Source: Streptomyces coacervatus
Lineage (GTDB): Bacteria; Actinomycetota; Actinomycetes; Streptomycetales; Streptomycetaceae
Assembly (NCBI RefSeq): GCF_029223485.1
Contig: NZ_JARHTP010000003.1
Location: 372,001-436,000, forward strand
Direction of reading: 5' to 3'
DNA length: 64,000 nucleotides
The notes under the pieces were generated by a model that saw nothing but the letters and a program-made list of their open reading frames with translations, was not told the origin of the DNA and did no database searches. Of this stretch, positions 1-9,414 are shown in pieces (the first letter of the stretch is position 1; the number at the start of each line of letters is the position of its first letter). Made by a program: the position numbers and the translations under genes.

Positions 1-380
1 GAACCGACGCCGTCCTTGAGGAGCACATCGACGTCGAAGCAGGTGCGCGCGCCGGTGTGGCAGGCGGCACCGACCTGGTCGACCTTGACCAGCACGGTGT
101 CGGCGTCGCAGTCCAGGGCGACCGACTTGACCCACTGGAAGTGGCCGGAGGTGTCGCCCTTCACCCAGTACTCCTGGCGGCTGCGCGACCAGTACGTGCA
201 GCGGCCGGTGGTGAGGGTGCGGTGCAGCGCCTCGTCGTCCATCCAGCCGAGCATCAGCACCTCTCCGGTGTCGTACTGCTGGGCGATGGCGGGGACGAGA
301 CCGTCGGCGCTGCGCTTGAGGCGTGCGGCGATCTCGGGATCGAGGCTGCTGGGCGAGGGCGTGCTGGTCATGGGTGCCAT
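1..380 (-). CDS. hisI: Phosphoribosyl-AMP cyclohydrolase (partial, C-terminus beyond window)
   Basis: Opens the adenine ring of phosphoribosyl-AMP in histidine biosynthesis; a cytosolic zinc and magnesium enzyme. The reverse strand reads in frame from ATG at 380 to the window edge, about 126 codons, so only the last few residues are missing. Family motifs are clear: a YWSRSR block near residue 66, then DCDAD, and downstream the CHTGARTC cysteine/histidine cluster that binds zinc. It is monofunctional, with no HisE part visible. It lies about 3 kb downstream of hisF, separated from the main his operon by four unrelated genes. An in-frame ATG at 371 is an alternative start. Confidence 0.93.
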   Translation of the reverse strand, partial: MAPMTSTPSPSSLDPEIAARLKRSADGLVPAIAQQYDTGEVLMLGWMDDEALHRTLTTGRCTYWSRSRQEYWVKGDTSGHFQWVKSVALDCDADTVLVKVDQVGAACHTGARTCFDVDVLLKDGVG

Positions 381-511
381 TGTGCCGCGCGCCACTGACA
401 GTGATCGGAGGGTGTCCACTGATTGGAAAAGGGTGGCGCGCAGCGCCTCGGTGAGGGGTGGTGGTCGGGAGACGGGTGGGCGGACCTGATACGTGGCCGT
501 AGGCTGACTCC

Positions 512-1147
512 ATGTCGACTTTCGCCAAGCGTGAACGACTTCTTCTGGCCGACCTGTTGGAGGCGGAGGGCCCGGACGCCCCGACCCTCTGCGAGGGCTG
601 GCTCACCCGTGACCTCGCCGCGCACGTGGTGGTGCGCGAGCGCCGCCCAGATGCCGCCGGCGGCCTTCTGATCAAGCAGCTCGCGCCGCGCCTGGAGCGA
701 GTGCAGGCCGAGTTCGCCGCGAAGCCGTACGAGGAGCTCATCCAGCTCATCCGCACCGGGCCACCGCGCTTCTCACCGTTCCAGCTCAAGCAGGTCGACG
801 AGATGTCGAACACGGTGGAGTTCTACGTCCACACGGAGGACGTCCGCCGGGCCCGACCGGACTGGACTCGGCGCGAGCTCGACCAGGTCTTCCAGGACGC
901 CCTGTGGTCGCGCCTGGAGCGCACCGCCCGGCTGATGGGCCGCGCTGTCCCCACCGGGCTGGTGCTGCGCCGCCCGGACGGGCAGACGGCGGTCGCGCAC
1001 CGCGGCACGCCCGTCGTGACGGCGACCGGGGAGCCGTCCGAGCTGCTGTTGTTCACCATGGGCCGGCAGAGCGCCGCCAAGGTCGAGCTGGACGGCGACG
1101 AGGACGCGATCGCCAAGCTGCACGACGCGAAACAACTGGGCATCTGA
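512..1147 (+). CDS. TIGR03085-like DinB/MDMPI-fold metal-binding protein
   Basis: A 211-residue protein of the mycothiol-dependent maleylpyruvate isomerase/DinB-like superfamily, closest in look to the TIGR03085 group. The N-terminal helical bundle has the typical CEGW-x2-RDL-x2-H pattern near residues 27-39 and a later [10 protein letters not shown] segment, which together would provide the metal-binding histidines. Known relatives bind a divalent metal and some use mycothiol; the substrate here is unknown. No Shine-Dalgarno precedes the ATG, but TAGGCT ends 6 bases upstream, as in leaderless actinomycete transcripts. The VOC gene starts 10 bp downstream, so the two are probably co-transcribed. 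The family call is firm and the function is not. Confidence 0.8.
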   Translation: MSTFAKRERLLLADLLEAEGPDAPTLCEGWLTRDLAAHVVVRERRPDAAGGLLIKQLAPRLERVQAEFAAKPYEELIQLIRTGPPRFSPFQLKQVDEMSNTVEFYVHTEDVRRARPDWTRRELDQVFQDALWSRLERTARLMGRAVPTGLVLRRPDGQTAVAHRGTPVVTATGEPSELLLFTMGRQSAAKVELDGDEDAIAKLHDAKQLGI

Positions 1148-1157
1148 GAGGCTCGCG

Positions 1158-1556
1158 ATGATCAAGGTCGCCATGACGAGCGTGTACGTCGACGACGTCA
1201 CGAAGGCGCACGCGTTCTACACGGACGTGCTCGGATTCGAGACCCGGACGCACATGGATCTGGGCGGCGGCACGCTGTTCGTCACCGTGGGCGCGCCCGA
1301 GGGGGCCCAGCAGGACCTCCAGCTGCTGCTGGAGCCCGGCCAGGGCCCCATCGCGGAGCCGTACCGCAAGGCGGTGTACGAGGCGGGGCTGCCCTGCATC
1401 GTCTTCTCCGTGGACGACATCGAGGCCGAGTACGCACGGTTGCAGGGGCTCGGCGTGCACTTCACGCGGGCCCCGCAGGAACAGGGGCCGGTGATCGCGG
1501 CCGTACTGGACGACACGGTCGGCAACCTGATCCAGCTGGCGCAGCCCAAGGGCTGA
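1158..1556 (+). CDS. VOC-family (glyoxalase/dioxygenase fold) protein
   Basis: A 132-residue single-chain protein of the vicinal oxygen chelate fold. The sequence shows the paired beta-alpha-beta-beta-beta modules: SVYVDDVTKAHAFYTDVLGF at the N-terminus and FSVDDIEAEYARL in the second half, ending in DDTVGNLIQLAQ. Members include glyoxalase I, dioxygenases and antibiotic-binding proteins, and this short form does not reveal a substrate. GAGAGG lies 6 bases before the ATG. It follows the DinB-like gene by 10 bp and ends 2 bp from the convergent MFS gene, leaving no room for a separate terminator. Confidence 0.82.
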   Translation: MIKVAMTSVYVDDVTKAHAFYTDVLGFETRTHMDLGGGTLFVTVGAPEGAQQDLQLLLEPGQGPIAEPYRKAVYEAGLPCIVFSVDDIEAEYARLQGLGVHFTRAPQEQGPVIAAVLDDTVGNLIQLAQPKG

Positions 1557-1558
1557 GG

Positions 1559-2806
1559 TCAGCGGGGCAGTTCGGCGCGGCGCAGGTCGCGGACGCACAG
1601 GGCGACGACTCCGCCGAGCCCGCAGACCACCGCGCTGACAACGAACACCGGGCCGGTGCCCCACGCCCCGATCGCCGCGGCCGACAGCGGCATGCTGAGC
1701 GGGGCGAACCCAAGGCTGACCAGGCTGGAGACGGCGGTGACGCGGCCCAGGTAGGCGGGGTCGGCCTGGGTCTGCAGCAGGGCGCCGCACATGGCCCCGC
1801 TGAGCCCGGCCAGCAGCCCGACAAGGAGGGCGACCCCGACGGCCGCGAGGACGCTCGGGACATAGGCCAGGGCGCCGATGGCGACTGAGCCGACGATGAT
1901 CGCGCCGCCGGCGACCCGTCCGGCGTGCGGCAGCCGTCCCCGCACGGTCAGCAGCAGGGAGGCGGCACCGGCGCCGGTCCCGAACCCGGCGAGCACCCAG
2001 CCCATGCCCGAGGCTCCCCAGCCGCGCTCGTCGGCAAGCAGGGTCAGGCCCACGTTGAGCGGCCCGACAAAGCCGAGGTCGCCGAGGGCGATGGCGAGCA
2101 TGAGCGGGGCGAGGACGCGGTGGCCGCGGATGTAGCGCAGGCCGTCCCGGAGGTCGCTCCAGGCCGACGTACGGCGGGCGTCGGCCTTGTCGTCGGCGGG
2201 CAGCTCACGCATCCGTACGGACATCAGCAGCGGCACCGAAACTGCGATGAGCAGCCCGGCGAGCCCGAACGCCGCCGCCGCGCCCCCGACCGCCACACCC
2301 AGCCCGCCGAGCGGCGCCCCGACGACACTCGCGAAGCGGATCGCCAGCCCCCGCATGCCCTGCACGCGCGCGAGCTGGTCACGGCTCGTCACGCGCGCGG
2401 GGAGGGCGCCCACGGCGGGCATGAACACGGCGTCCACGGTGCCGAAGACCACGGCGAGCAGGGCCAGCGGCCACAGGCCGGGGCTGGTGAGGAACAGCAG
2501 CGCGGCCACCGCGAGGACGGCCGCACAGCGCACGGCGTCGCTCCCGATGACCACCCGCCGCGGACCCAGCCGGTCGGCGACCACTCCCCCGCCCAGCATC
2601 AGCAGGGCGCGGGGCACGGCGCTGACCGCCATCACGAGGCCTGCCTGCGAGGGCGAACCCGCCTGTACGGCGGCCCAGGACAGGGCGATGTAGTAGACGC
2701 TGTCGCCGACCATCGACGAGGTGTAGGCGCCGAGCCAGCGCAGGACGTTGCCGTCGCGGTGGGCGGGGCGCTCGGGGGCGGGCGGGGCTATGAGCGTGGC
2801 GGTCAC
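1559..2806 (-). CDS. MFS transporter, probable drug efflux
   Basis: A 415-residue polytopic membrane protein with about 12 hydrophobic segments and the major facilitator motif A region (GGGVVADRLGPRRVVIG, near residues 73-89). The layout resembles proton-driven efflux carriers of the DHA/enterobactin-exporter type. The GTG start at 2806 has AGAGGA 9 bases upstream. It lies 22 bp downstream of an ArsR-type regulator, an arrangement typical of a regulator controlling its own exporter. The substrate cannot be inferred from sequence. Confidence 0.85.
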   Translation of the reverse strand: MTATLIAPPAPERPAHRDGNVLRWLGAYTSSMVGDSVYYIALSWAAVQAGSPSQAGLVMAVSAVPRALLMLGGGVVADRLGPRRVVIGSDAVRCAAVLAVAALLFLTSPGLWPLALLAVVFGTVDAVFMPAVGALPARVTSRDQLARVQGMRGLAIRFASVVGAPLGGLGVAVGGAAAAFGLAGLLIAVSVPLLMSVRMRELPADDKADARRTSAWSDLRDGLRYIRGHRVLAPLMLAIALGDLGFVGPLNVGLTLLADERGWGASGMGWVLAGFGTGAGAASLLLTVRGRLPHAGRVAGGAIIVGSVAIGALAYVPSVLAAVGVALLVGLLAGLSGAMCGALLQTQADPAYLGRVTAVSSLVSLGFAPLSMPLSAAAIGAWGTGPVFVVSAVVCGLGGVVALCVRDLRRAELPR

Positions 2807-2828
2807 GGGAGTGGGTCCTCTCGGGGGC

Positions 2829-3404
2829 TCAGGGGCGGAACGGGAATCCGTACATGTGCAGCGCGACGTTCTCGCGTCCTTCGGGGTCGCCGGACCGGCC
2901 TTTCTCGTCGTACTTCCGGACCACCGCGAGCAACTCCTCGCCGAGCGCGGTCAGTTCGGCCGGGGTCAGCCGCAGCCAGGACTCGCTGTCCTGGGCGGCT
3001 GTGTTCCAGTCGGGGCTCCAGGCGGCGCGCTGGTCCAGGTAGCGGTGGTAGAGGTCGGCACGCTGGTCATGGAAGAGACGTGTCGCCGCCATGTGTACGG
3101 CCACCTTCTCCGGGGCGTCCCGGAAGTCCGCGTTCTTGATGCTCACGCCGTCGGACGACGGTTGCCACCAGCGTTCCCGGCCGTCCTTGCTCTGCGGCTC
3201 GGCCTCCTCGATCAACCCGTGGTCGGCGAGCTTGCGCAGGTGGTAGCTGACCAGCGACACGGCCTCGTCGACCTGCTCTGCGAGCTGCGAGGCCGTCGCG
3301 ACTCCGGCCAATGACAGGGCCCGGTACAGGTTCGCCCGCAGCGGATGCGCGAGCGCCTTCAGCGTGCCCACGTCTGTGATCCGGCGGTTCTCCTTGCTTG
3401 CCAT
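2829..3404 (-). CDS. ArsR-type winged-helix transcriptional regulator
   Basis: A 191-residue DNA-binding regulator. Residues about 8-80 form a winged helix: LKALAHPLRANLYRAL, then a recognition helix region in ASQLAEQVDEAVSLVSYHLR and a wing around HGLIEEAEPQSKDGRERWW. The remaining half is helical and may sense a ligand. No conserved metal-binding cysteine pair is visible, so it is not a classical arsenic or zinc sensor. ATG at 3404 is chosen because GGAGG lies immediately upstream, and a longer frame from 3476 would run through the operator-like dyad at 3433-3454. It is probably transcribed with the MFS exporter downstream and autoregulated. Confidence 0.85.
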   Translation of the reverse strand: MASKENRRITDVGTLKALAHPLRANLYRALSLAGVATASQLAEQVDEAVSLVSYHLRKLADHGLIEEAEPQSKDGRERWWQPSSDGVSIKNADFRDAPEKVAVHMAATRLFHDQRADLYHRYLDQRAAWSPDWNTAAQDSESWLRLTPAELTALGEELLAVVRKYDEKGRSGDPEGRENVALHMYGFPFRP

Positions 3405-3432
3405 GCCTCCAACCGTAGATACGAAATAAAAA

Positions 3433-3454
3433 TTGCACAACATATTTTGCGCAA
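3433..3454 (-). promoter_or_regulatory. Palindromic operator candidate upstream of ArsR-type regulator
   Basis: On the minus strand TTGCGCAA-n6-TTGTGCAA forms an inverted repeat with one mismatch, in an AT-rich stretch 29 bases before the regulator's ATG. The right symmetry and position for a dimeric winged-helix repressor; assignment to this regulator is inference. Confidence 0.55.
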
Positions 3455-3481
3455 CTTCCCTTTGACATCTGCCCACAAGTA

Positions 3482-3508
3482 AGCCCCGACCGCCAGGCGA
3501 CCGGGGCT
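3482..3508 (-). terminator. Hairpin downstream of hisF
   Basis: AGCCCCG (3482-3488) pairs with CGGGGCT (3502-3508) across a 13-base loop, 18 bp past the hisF stop codon. There is no long U tract, as is usual in Streptomyces. It would separate the his operon from the ArsR/MFS unit. Confidence 0.6.
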
Positions 3509-3525
3509 ACAGCACCTCTGGGACG

Positions 3526-4281
3526 TCACCGAACCGGGTGTCCCGCTTCCTTCAACGCCTGCTTCACTTCCCCGATCCGTAGATCCCCGAAGTGGAAGAC
3601 GGACGCCGCCAGCACCGCATCCGCGCCCGCCCCGATGGCCGGCGGGAAGTCCGCCAGCTTGCCCGCGCCGCCCGACGCGATCACCGGGACCGTCACGTGC
3701 CCCCGAACCGCGGCGATCATCTCCAGGTCGTAGCCGTCCTTCGTGCCGTCCGCGTCCATCGAGTTGAGCAGGATCTCGCCCGCCCCCAGTTCGGCGGCGC
3801 GGTGCGCCCACTCGACGGCGTCGATGCCGGTGCCGCGACGGCCGCCGTGGGTGGTCACCTCGAAGGTGCCCTCGGGAGTGCGGCGCGCATCCACCGACAG
3901 GACCAGCACCTGGCGGCCGAAGCGCTCCGCGATCTCACGGATGAGCTCAGGACGGGCGATCGCGGCGGTGTTCACACCGACCTTGTCCGCACCGGCCCGC
4001 AGCAGCTTGTCCACGTCCTCGGCCGTGCGCACACCGCCGCCGACCGTCAGCGGGATGAACACCTGCTCGGCCGTACGGCGCACCACGTCGTACGTCGTTT
4101 CGCGGTTGCCCGACGACGCGGTGATGTCCAGGAACGTCAGCTCGTCGGCGCCCTCGGCGTCGTACACCTTGGCCATCTCGACGGGATCGCCCGCGTCGCG
4201 CAGGTTCTGGAAGTTGACGCCCTTGACGACCCGGCCGTTGTCCACGTCCAGGCAGGGGATGACTCGTACGGCAAGCGTCAT
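3526..4281 (-). CDS. hisF: Imidazole glycerol phosphate synthase, cyclase subunit
   Basis: The TIM-barrel cyclase that pairs with HisH to convert PRFAR plus ammonia into imidazole glycerol phosphate and AICAR. It has 251 residues, the normal length. The catalytic aspartates lie in PCLDVDNG (D12) and LSVDARR (D131), and phosphate-binding loops are seen at LTVGGGVRT and ASGGAGK. Its ATG overlaps the ridA stop codon (ATGA), indicating translational coupling. It is the last gene of the compact operon, followed by a hairpin. Confidence 0.97.
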   Translation of the reverse strand: MTLAVRVIPCLDVDNGRVVKGVNFQNLRDAGDPVEMAKVYDAEGADELTFLDITASSGNRETTYDVVRRTAEQVFIPLTVGGGVRTAEDVDKLLRAGADKVGVNTAAIARPELIREIAERFGRQVLVLSVDARRTPEGTFEVTTHGGRRGTGIDAVEWAHRAAELGAGEILLNSMDADGTKDGYDLEMIAAVRGHVTVPVIASGGAGKLADFPPAIGAGADAVLAASVFHFGDLRIGEVKQALKEAGHPVR

Positions 4282-4676
4282 GCTGCGATTTCTCCTCGGA
4301 ACGCCTCCACCTCGACCTCGACGACCAGGCTGGGGTCCACGAAGCCGGAGACGATGATCATGGATGCGGCGGGCCGGACGGAGTCGAACAGCTCCTTGTG
4401 AGCGCGTCCGACGTCGTCCACGTCCCGGGCATGGGTGATGTACATGCGCGTACGCACGACGTCGTCACGACCGAGCCCCAGCTGCTCCAGCGCCGCGAAC
4501 GCGACGTTGAAGGCGTTGACCGTCTGTTCGTACGGACCGCCTCCGGCGATCTGGCCGTCCACTATCGAGGTGCAACCGGCGACCAGCACCAGGCCGTTGG
4601 GCAACTCCACCGCGCGGGAGTAGCCGAAGGCGTCCTCCCAGGGCGCTCCGGTCGTGACACGCCGTACGTCGCTCAC
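4278..4676 (-). CDS. RidA/YjgF-family enamine/imine deaminase
   Basis: A 132-residue Rid-family protein. These trimeric enzymes hydrolyse reactive enamine/imine intermediates such as 2-aminoacrylate made by PLP enzymes. The family arginine lies in VVRTRMYIT, with [16 protein letters not shown] at the N-terminus and a [12 protein letters not shown]-terminal strand. The start is GTG at 4676, whose GTGA overlaps the priA stop; the frame runs further upstream but only as a shadow of priA. Its stop overlaps the hisF start in turn. Its position between priA and hisF suggests it protects or assists histidine biosynthesis, but this is inference. Confidence 0.88.
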   Translation of the reverse strand: MSDVRRVTTGAPWEDAFGYSRAVELPNGLVLVAGCTSIVDGQIAGGGPYEQTVNAFNVAFAALEQLGLGRDDVVRTRMYITHARDVDDVGRAHKELFDSVRPAASMIIVSGFVDPSLVVEVEVEAFRGEIAA

Positions 4677-5398
4677 TGGGCTACCGCCTCCAAGGCCTCT
4701 TCCAGGGTGAACGCCTTCGCGTACAGGGCCTTCCCGACGATGGAGCCCTCGACACCGAGGGGTACCAGCTCGGCGATGGCGCGCAGGTCGTCGAGGGACG
4801 ACACGCCGCCGGACGCCACGACCGGGCGGTCGGTCGCCGCGCAGACGTTGCGCAGCAGCTCCAGGTTGGGGCCCTGGAGCGTGCCGTCCTTGGCGATGTC
4901 GGTGACGACGTACCGCGCGCAGCCCTCCTTGTTGAGGCGCTCCAGCGTCTCGTAGAGGTCGCCGCCGTCGCGGGTCCAGCCGCGGCCGCGCAGGGTCGTA
5001 CCGCGTACGTCCAGGCCCACCGCGATCTTGTCGCCGTGCTCGGCGATGACCTTGGCGACCCACTCCGGGGTCTCCAGGGCGGCGGTGCCGAGGTTCACCC
5101 GGGTGCAGCCGGTGGCGAGGGCGGCCGCCAGAGAGGCGTCGTCGCGGATGCCGCCGGACAGCTCCACCTTGATGTCCATCGCCTTCGCGACCTCGGCGAT
5201 CAGGGCGCGGTTGTCACCCGTGCCGAACGCCGCGTCCAGGTCGACCAGGTGCAGCCACTCGGCGCCCGACCGCTGCCAGGCGAGGGCGGCCTCCAGCGGA
5301 GAGCCGTACGAGGTCTCCGTGCCGGACTCGCCGTGCACGAGACGGACGGCCTGGCCGTCGCGGACGTCGACGGCGGGGAGGAGTTCGAGCTTGGCCAT
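4673..5398 (-). CDS. priA: Bifunctional phosphoribosyl isomerase A (HisA/TrpF activities)
   Basis: A TIM-barrel sugar isomerase acting on ProFAR in histidine synthesis. In Streptomyces and mycobacteria the same enzyme also isomerises phosphoribosyl anthranilate for tryptophan, replacing TrpF. It has 241 residues. The two catalytic aspartates sit in [10 protein letters not shown] (D11) and [15 protein letters not shown], and the phosphate loops in ELSGGIRDD and VASGGVSS. The dual role is inferred from the taxon and the PriA-like sequence, since no trpF is visible here. It starts 3 bp after hisH and overlaps ridA by 4 bp. Confidence 0.95.
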   Translation of the reverse strand: MAKLELLPAVDVRDGQAVRLVHGESGTETSYGSPLEAALAWQRSGAEWLHLVDLDAAFGTGDNRALIAEVAKAMDIKVELSGGIRDDASLAAALATGCTRVNLGTAALETPEWVAKVIAEHGDKIAVGLDVRGTTLRGRGWTRDGGDLYETLERLNKEGCARYVVTDIAKDGTLQGPNLELLRNVCAATDRPVVASGGVSSLDDLRAIAELVPLGVEGSIVGKALYAKAFTLEEALEAVAQ

Positions 5399-5401
5399 GG
5401 T

Positions 5402-6043
5402 CTACAGGGTTCCGATCCAGTTGGTGAGCAGCTGCGCTCCGGCGTCGCCGGACTTCTCGGGGTGGAACTGGGTGGCCCACAGGGCGCCGTTCTCGACGGC
5501 GGCCACGAAGGGCTTGCCATGCGTCGTCCAAGTGACCAGCGGGGCCTTCATCGCCGGGTTCGCGGTCTCCAGGGTCCAGTCGTGGACGGCGTAGGAGTGC
5601 ACGAAGTAGAAGCGCGCGTCCGCGTCCAGGCCGGCGAACAGCTCGGAGCCGGGGGGCACGTCCACGGTGTTCCAGCCCATGTGGGGCACGATCTCGGCCT
5701 GCAGCGGCTCGACCGAGCCGGGCCACTCGTCCAGGCCCTCGGTCTCCACGCCGTGCTCGATGCCGCGCGCGAAGAGGATCTGCATGCCGACGCAGATGCC
5801 CATGACCGGGCGCCCGCCGGACAGTCGGCGGTCGATGATCCAGTCGCCGCGCGCCTCCTTCAGTCCCTGCATACAGGCGGCGAAGGCGCCGACGCCAGGC
5901 ACCAGCAGGCCGTCCGCGTTCATGGCCCGGTCGAAGTCACGCGTGATCTCGACGTCCGCTCCCGTGCGCGCGAGGGCACGTTCGGCGGAACGGACGTTCC
6001 CGAAGCCGTAGTCGAAGACCACGACCTTCTTGGAGTTGCTCAA
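5402..6043 (-). CDS. hisH: Imidazole glycerol phosphate synthase, glutaminase subunit
   Basis: A class I glutamine amidotransferase that feeds ammonia to HisF. The nucleophile cysteine is in [11 protein letters not shown] and the His-Glu pair in [14 protein letters not shown] near residue 50 forms the oxyanion region. Start choice: TTG at 6043 has GGAGG 7 bases upstream and overlaps the preceding stop as TTGA, matching the coupling style of this operon. GTG at 6049, two codons upstream, is an alternative with poorer spacing. The length of about 213 residues is normal. Confidence 0.93.
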   Translation of the reverse strand: MSNSKKVVVFDYGFGNVRSAERALARTGADVEITRDFDRAMNADGLLVPGVGAFAACMQGLKEARGDWIIDRRLSGGRPVMGICVGMQILFARGIEHGVETEGLDEWPGSVEPLQAEIVPHMGWNTVDVPPGSELFAGLDADARFYFVHSYAVHDWTLETANPAMKAPLVTWTTHGKPFVAAVENGALWATQFHPEKSGDAGAQLLTNWIGTL

Positions 6044-6204
6044 TTCCACACCTCCAGCCTCAGGACACCCGCGACCAGGCACATCGCGGCGCTGACGGAG
6101 AGCAGCACTATCAGGCTCTTCGGCATCTGCTGCTTGACGAAGGAGATGATGCCGCCGACCAGGAAGAGGCCGACGACGATCAGGACGGTCGACAGTCCGT
6201 TCAT
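6040..6204 (-). CDS. Small two-helix membrane protein inside the his operon
   Basis: A 54-residue hydrophobic protein encoded between hisB and hisH. ATG at 6204 follows the hisB stop by 4 bp, and its TGA overlaps the hisH start. Two likely transmembrane helices are visible: [19 protein letters not shown] near residues 5-23 and [19 protein letters not shown] near 30-48, joined by a short KQQMPK loop. I do not recognise a named family. Perfect operon packing and normal codon bias argue that it is a real gene. Its role in histidine synthesis, if any, is unknown. Confidence 0.75.
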   Translation of the reverse strand: MNGLSTVLIVVGLFLVGGIISFVKQQMPKSLIVLLSVSAAMCLVAGVLRLEVWN

Positions 6205-6208
6205 GGCT

Positions 6209-6802
6209 TTACAGCGCGCCCTTCGTGGACGGGAGGATGCCGGTCGCGCGCGGGTCGCGCTCGGAGGCGTAGCGCAGGGCCCGCGCCAGCGCCTTGAACT
6301 GGCACTCCACAATGTGGTGCGCATTGCGCCCGTACGGCACGTGCACGTGCAGCGCGATCTGGGCCTGGGCGACGAAGGACTCCAGGATGTGCCGGGTCAT
6401 CGTGGTGTCGTACTCGCCGATCATCGGCGCCATCTTCTCGGGCTCGGTGTGCACGAGATACGGGCGGCCGCTCAGGTCCACCGTCACCTGGGCCAGCGAC
6501 TCGTCCAGGGGAACCGTGCAGTTGCCGAATCGATAAATCCCCACCTTGTCGCCGAGCGCCTGCTTGAAGGCGGCACCGAGCGCGAGGGCGGTGTCCTCGA
6601 TGGTGTGGTGCGAGTCGATGTGCAGATCGCCCTCGGTCTTCACGGTCAGGTCGAACAGACCGTGCCGGCCGAGCTGGTCGAGCATGTGGTCGTAGAAGCC
6701 GACACCTGTCGACACATCGACCTTGCCGCTGCCGTCGAGATCGATCTCGACGAGCACCGACGTCTCCTTGGTGACCCGCTCCACGCGTCCTACGCGGCTC
6801 AT
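6209..6802 (-). CDS. hisB: Imidazoleglycerol-phosphate dehydratase
   Basis: Converts imidazole glycerol phosphate to imidazole acetol phosphate. It has 197 residues, the monofunctional form without the phosphatase domain found in enterobacteria. The duplicated metal-binding motifs are clear: [14 protein letters not shown] in the first half and [17 protein letters not shown] in the second, which bind the di-manganese centre in a 24-mer. ATG at 6802 overlaps the hisC stop (ATGA). Confidence 0.97.
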   Translation of the reverse strand: MSRVGRVERVTKETSVLVEIDLDGSGKVDVSTGVGFYDHMLDQLGRHGLFDLTVKTEGDLHIDSHHTIEDTALALGAAFKQALGDKVGIYRFGNCTVPLDESLAQVTVDLSGRPYLVHTEPEKMAPMIGEYDTTMTRHILESFVAQAQIALHVHVPYGRNAHHIVECQFKALARALRYASERDPRATGILPSTKGAL

Positions 6803-7908
6803 GCGCTCTGCTCCTTCTTGATGTCACGTACCGCGTCGAGGAACGCGTCGTTCTCCCCCGGGGTTCCGGCGGACACCCGCAGCCACCCCGGGATGCCGTT
6901 GTCCCGGACCAGGACGCCCCGGTCGAGGATCGCCTGCCAGGCCGTGTGGGAGTCCTCGAACCGCCCGAACTGCACGAAGTTCGCGTCGGACTCCACGACC
7001 TCGTAACCGGCCGCCCGCAGCTCGCTCACCAGCCGGTCGCGCTCCGACTTCAGCTGCTCGACGTACTTCAGCAGCGTGTCGGTGTGCTCCAGGGCGGCCA
7101 GCGCGGTCGCCTGGGTGACCGCGGAGAGGTGGTACGGCAGCCGTACCAGCTGGACGGCGTCGACGACGGCCGGGTGCGCGGCGAGATAGCCGAGGCGGAG
7201 GCCTGCGGCCCCGAAGGCCTTCGACATCGTCCGGGAGACGACGAGATTCGGCCGACCTTCGATGAGCGGCAGCAGCGAGTCGCCGTGGCTGAACTCGATG
7301 TACGCCTCGTCGACGACGACCATCGAGGGCTTGGCCGCCTGCGCCGCCTCGTAGAGCGCGAGGACCGTCTCGGGCGGGACCGCGTTGCCCGTGGGGTTGT
7401 TGGGGGTGGTGATGAAGACGACGTCCGGCTGGTTCTCGGAGATGGCCTGCACGGCGGCCTCGACGTCGACCGTGAAGTCCGCGTTGCGGGGACCGGAGAT
7501 CCAGCCCGTGCCCGTACCGCGCGCGATGAGCGCATGCATCGAGTACGACGGCTCGAAGCCGATGGCCGTACGACCCGGACCGCCGAAGGTCTGCAGCAGC
7601 TGCTGGATGACCTCGTTGGAGCCGTTGGCGGCCCAGACGTTGGCGAGGCCGACCTCATGGCCGGACGTGTCCGTCAGGTACTTGGCGAGCTGGGTGCGCA
7701 GCTCGACCGCGTCGCGGTCCGGGTAGCGGTTGAGGTCGCGGGCGGCCTCGCGGACGCGCTCGGCGATGCGCTCGACCAGCGGCTCGGGCAGCTGGTACGG
7801 GTTCTCGTTGGTGTTCAGCCGTACGGGGACGTCCAACTGGGGCGCGCCGTAAGGGGACTTGCCGCGCAGCTCGTCCCGTACGGGGAGATCGTCGATGCCG
7901 AAGTTCAC
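6799..7908 (-). CDS. hisC: Histidinol-phosphate aminotransferase
   Basis: A fold-type I PLP aminotransferase that makes histidinol phosphate from imidazole acetol phosphate and glutamate. It has 369 residues. LNTNENPY near residue 32, the PNNPTGN loop, the VVDEAYIEF strand with the PLP-binding aspartate, and the Schiff-base lysine in [17 protein letters not shown] are all present. The start is GTG at 7908, which overlaps the hisD stop as GTGA; ATG at 7929 would lie inside hisD and add seven residues. The frame stays open far upstream antisense to nothing real. Confidence 0.96.
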   Translation of the reverse strand: MNFGIDDLPVRDELRGKSPYGAPQLDVPVRLNTNENPYQLPEPLVERIAERVREAARDLNRYPDRDAVELRTQLAKYLTDTSGHEVGLANVWAANGSNEVIQQLLQTFGGPGRTAIGFEPSYSMHALIARGTGTGWISGPRNADFTVDVEAAVQAISENQPDVVFITTPNNPTGNAVPPETVLALYEAAQAAKPSMVVVDEAYIEFSHGDSLLPLIEGRPNLVVSRTMSKAFGAAGLRLGYLAAHPAVVDAVQLVRLPYHLSAVTQATALAALEHTDTLLKYVEQLKSERDRLVSELRAAGYEVVESDANFVQFGRFEDSHTAWQAILDRGVLVRDNGIPGWLRVSAGTPGENDAFLDAVRDIKKEQSA

Positions 7909-9245
7909 TTGCTCGTCGGTACCTTCCATCCGAACCTCGCCTTGATCGCCGCGCCGTGCGCCGGCAGATCCTCCGCCTCGGCCAGCGTGACCACGTGATG
8001 CGCCACGTCGGCCAGCGCGTCCTTGGTGTAGTCGACGATGTGGATGCCGCGCAGGAAGGACTGGACGGACAGGCCCGAGGAGTGGCAGGCGCAACCACCG
8101 GTGGGGAGCACGTGGTTGGAGCCGGCCGCGTAGTCGCCGAGCGAGACCGGCGCCCAGGGCCCGATGAAGATCGCGCCGGCATTGCGGACCCGGTCCGCGA
8201 CCGCCGCGGCATCCGCCGTCTGGATCTCCAGGTGCTCGGCGCCGTATGCGTCGACGACCCTGAGGCCCTCGTCGATGCCGTCCACGAGGACGATCGCGGA
8301 CTGCCGGCCGGCGAGCGCCGGGCGGATCCGGTCCTCGATGTGCTTGGTGGCCGCGACCTGCGGCTCCAGCTCCTTCTCGACCGCGTCCGCGAGCGCGACG
8401 GAGTCGGTGACCAGGACGGCGGCGGCGAGCGGGTCGTGCTCGGCCTGGCTGATCAGGTCGGCGGCGACATGCACCGGGTCGGCCGTGTCGTCCGCGAGGA
8501 CCGCGATCTCGGTCGGGCCGGCCTCGGCGTCGATGCCGATCTTGCCGGTGAAGTAGCGCTTGGCGGCGGCAACCCAGATGTTGCCGGGGCCGGTGACCAT
8601 GTTGGCCGGGGCGCAGGACTCGGTGCCGTGCGCGAACATCGCGACGGCCGTTGCGCCACCGGCCGCGTACACCTCGTGGACGCCGAGCAGCGCGCACGCG
8701 GCGAGGATGGTCGGGTGGGGCAGCCCCCCGAACTCGGCCTGCGCGGGCGAGGCGAGCGCGATGGACTCGACGCCGGCCTCCTGGGCGGGCACGACGTTCA
8801 TGATCACGGACGACGGGTACACGGACCGGCCGCCGGGCGCGTACAGCCCGACGCGCTCGACCGGCACCCACTTCTCGGTGACCGAGCCGCCCGGCACGAC
8901 CTGGGTCGTGTGCGTCGTACGGCGCTGCTCGCGGTGGACAAGACGGGCGCGCCGGATGGACTCCTCCAGGGCCGCGCGCACGGCGGGGTCGAGCTCTTCG
9001 AGAGCCTTTTCGATCGCCTCGGCGGGCACCCGGACCTGCTCCAGCTTCACCCCGTCGAACTTCTCCGCGAAGTCGATCAGCGCCGCGTCGCCCCGATGAT
9101 GCACGGCTTCGCAGATCGGACGCACCTTCTCCAGGGCGGCCTGAACGTCGAAGTCGGCTCGGGGCAGCAGGTCGCGCAGGGCGGGACCCTCGGGGAGGGC
9201 GTCGCCGCGCAGATCGATTCGGGCCAAGAAGGAATATTGCAGCAC
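7905..9245 (-). CDS. hisD: Histidinol dehydrogenase
   Basis: Catalyses the last two oxidations, histidinol to histidine, with NAD and zinc. It is the first gene of the operon. [14 protein letters not shown] (NAD/zinc region), [17 protein letters not shown] and [11 protein letters not shown] are all visible. GTG at 9245 gives 446 residues. TTG at 9227 would give MARIDLRGD and a length nearer to homologues but lacks a Shine-Dalgarno; a longer frame to 9293 is unlikely. The 170 bp separating it from the divergent gene at 9415 should hold the operon promoter, though I see no convincing -35/-10 pair. Confidence 0.95.
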   Translation of the reverse strand: MLQYSFLARIDLRGDALPEGPALRDLLPRADFDVQAALEKVRPICEAVHHRGDAALIDFAEKFDGVKLEQVRVPAEAIEKALEELDPAVRAALEESIRRARLVHREQRRTTHTTQVVPGGSVTEKWVPVERVGLYAPGGRSVYPSSVIMNVVPAQEAGVESIALASPAQAEFGGLPHPTILAACALLGVHEVYAAGGATAVAMFAHGTESCAPANMVTGPGNIWVAAAKRYFTGKIGIDAEAGPTEIAVLADDTADPVHVAADLISQAEHDPLAAAVLVTDSVALADAVEKELEPQVAATKHIEDRIRPALAGRQSAIVLVDGIDEGLRVVDAYGAEHLEIQTADAAAVADRVRNAGAIFIGPWAPVSLGDYAAGSNHVLPTGGCACHSSGLSVQSFLRGIHIVDYTKDALADVAHHVVTLAEAEDLPAHGAAIKARFGWKVPTSK

Positions 9246-9414
9246 GGGCTCAATTCTCTCAGACCGAGGTCGGGCGCCGTTCGCGCGTTCCAATGGCTGA
9301 TACAGATCCCCGGCGGAACCCGGAAGATCGCCTTCACGTCTAGCGTTCGGGACGTCACACAGCGGGCATGAACGGTTGTGCGACAGCTACGAGGGCCAGG
9401 GGGATGAAAGCGCA

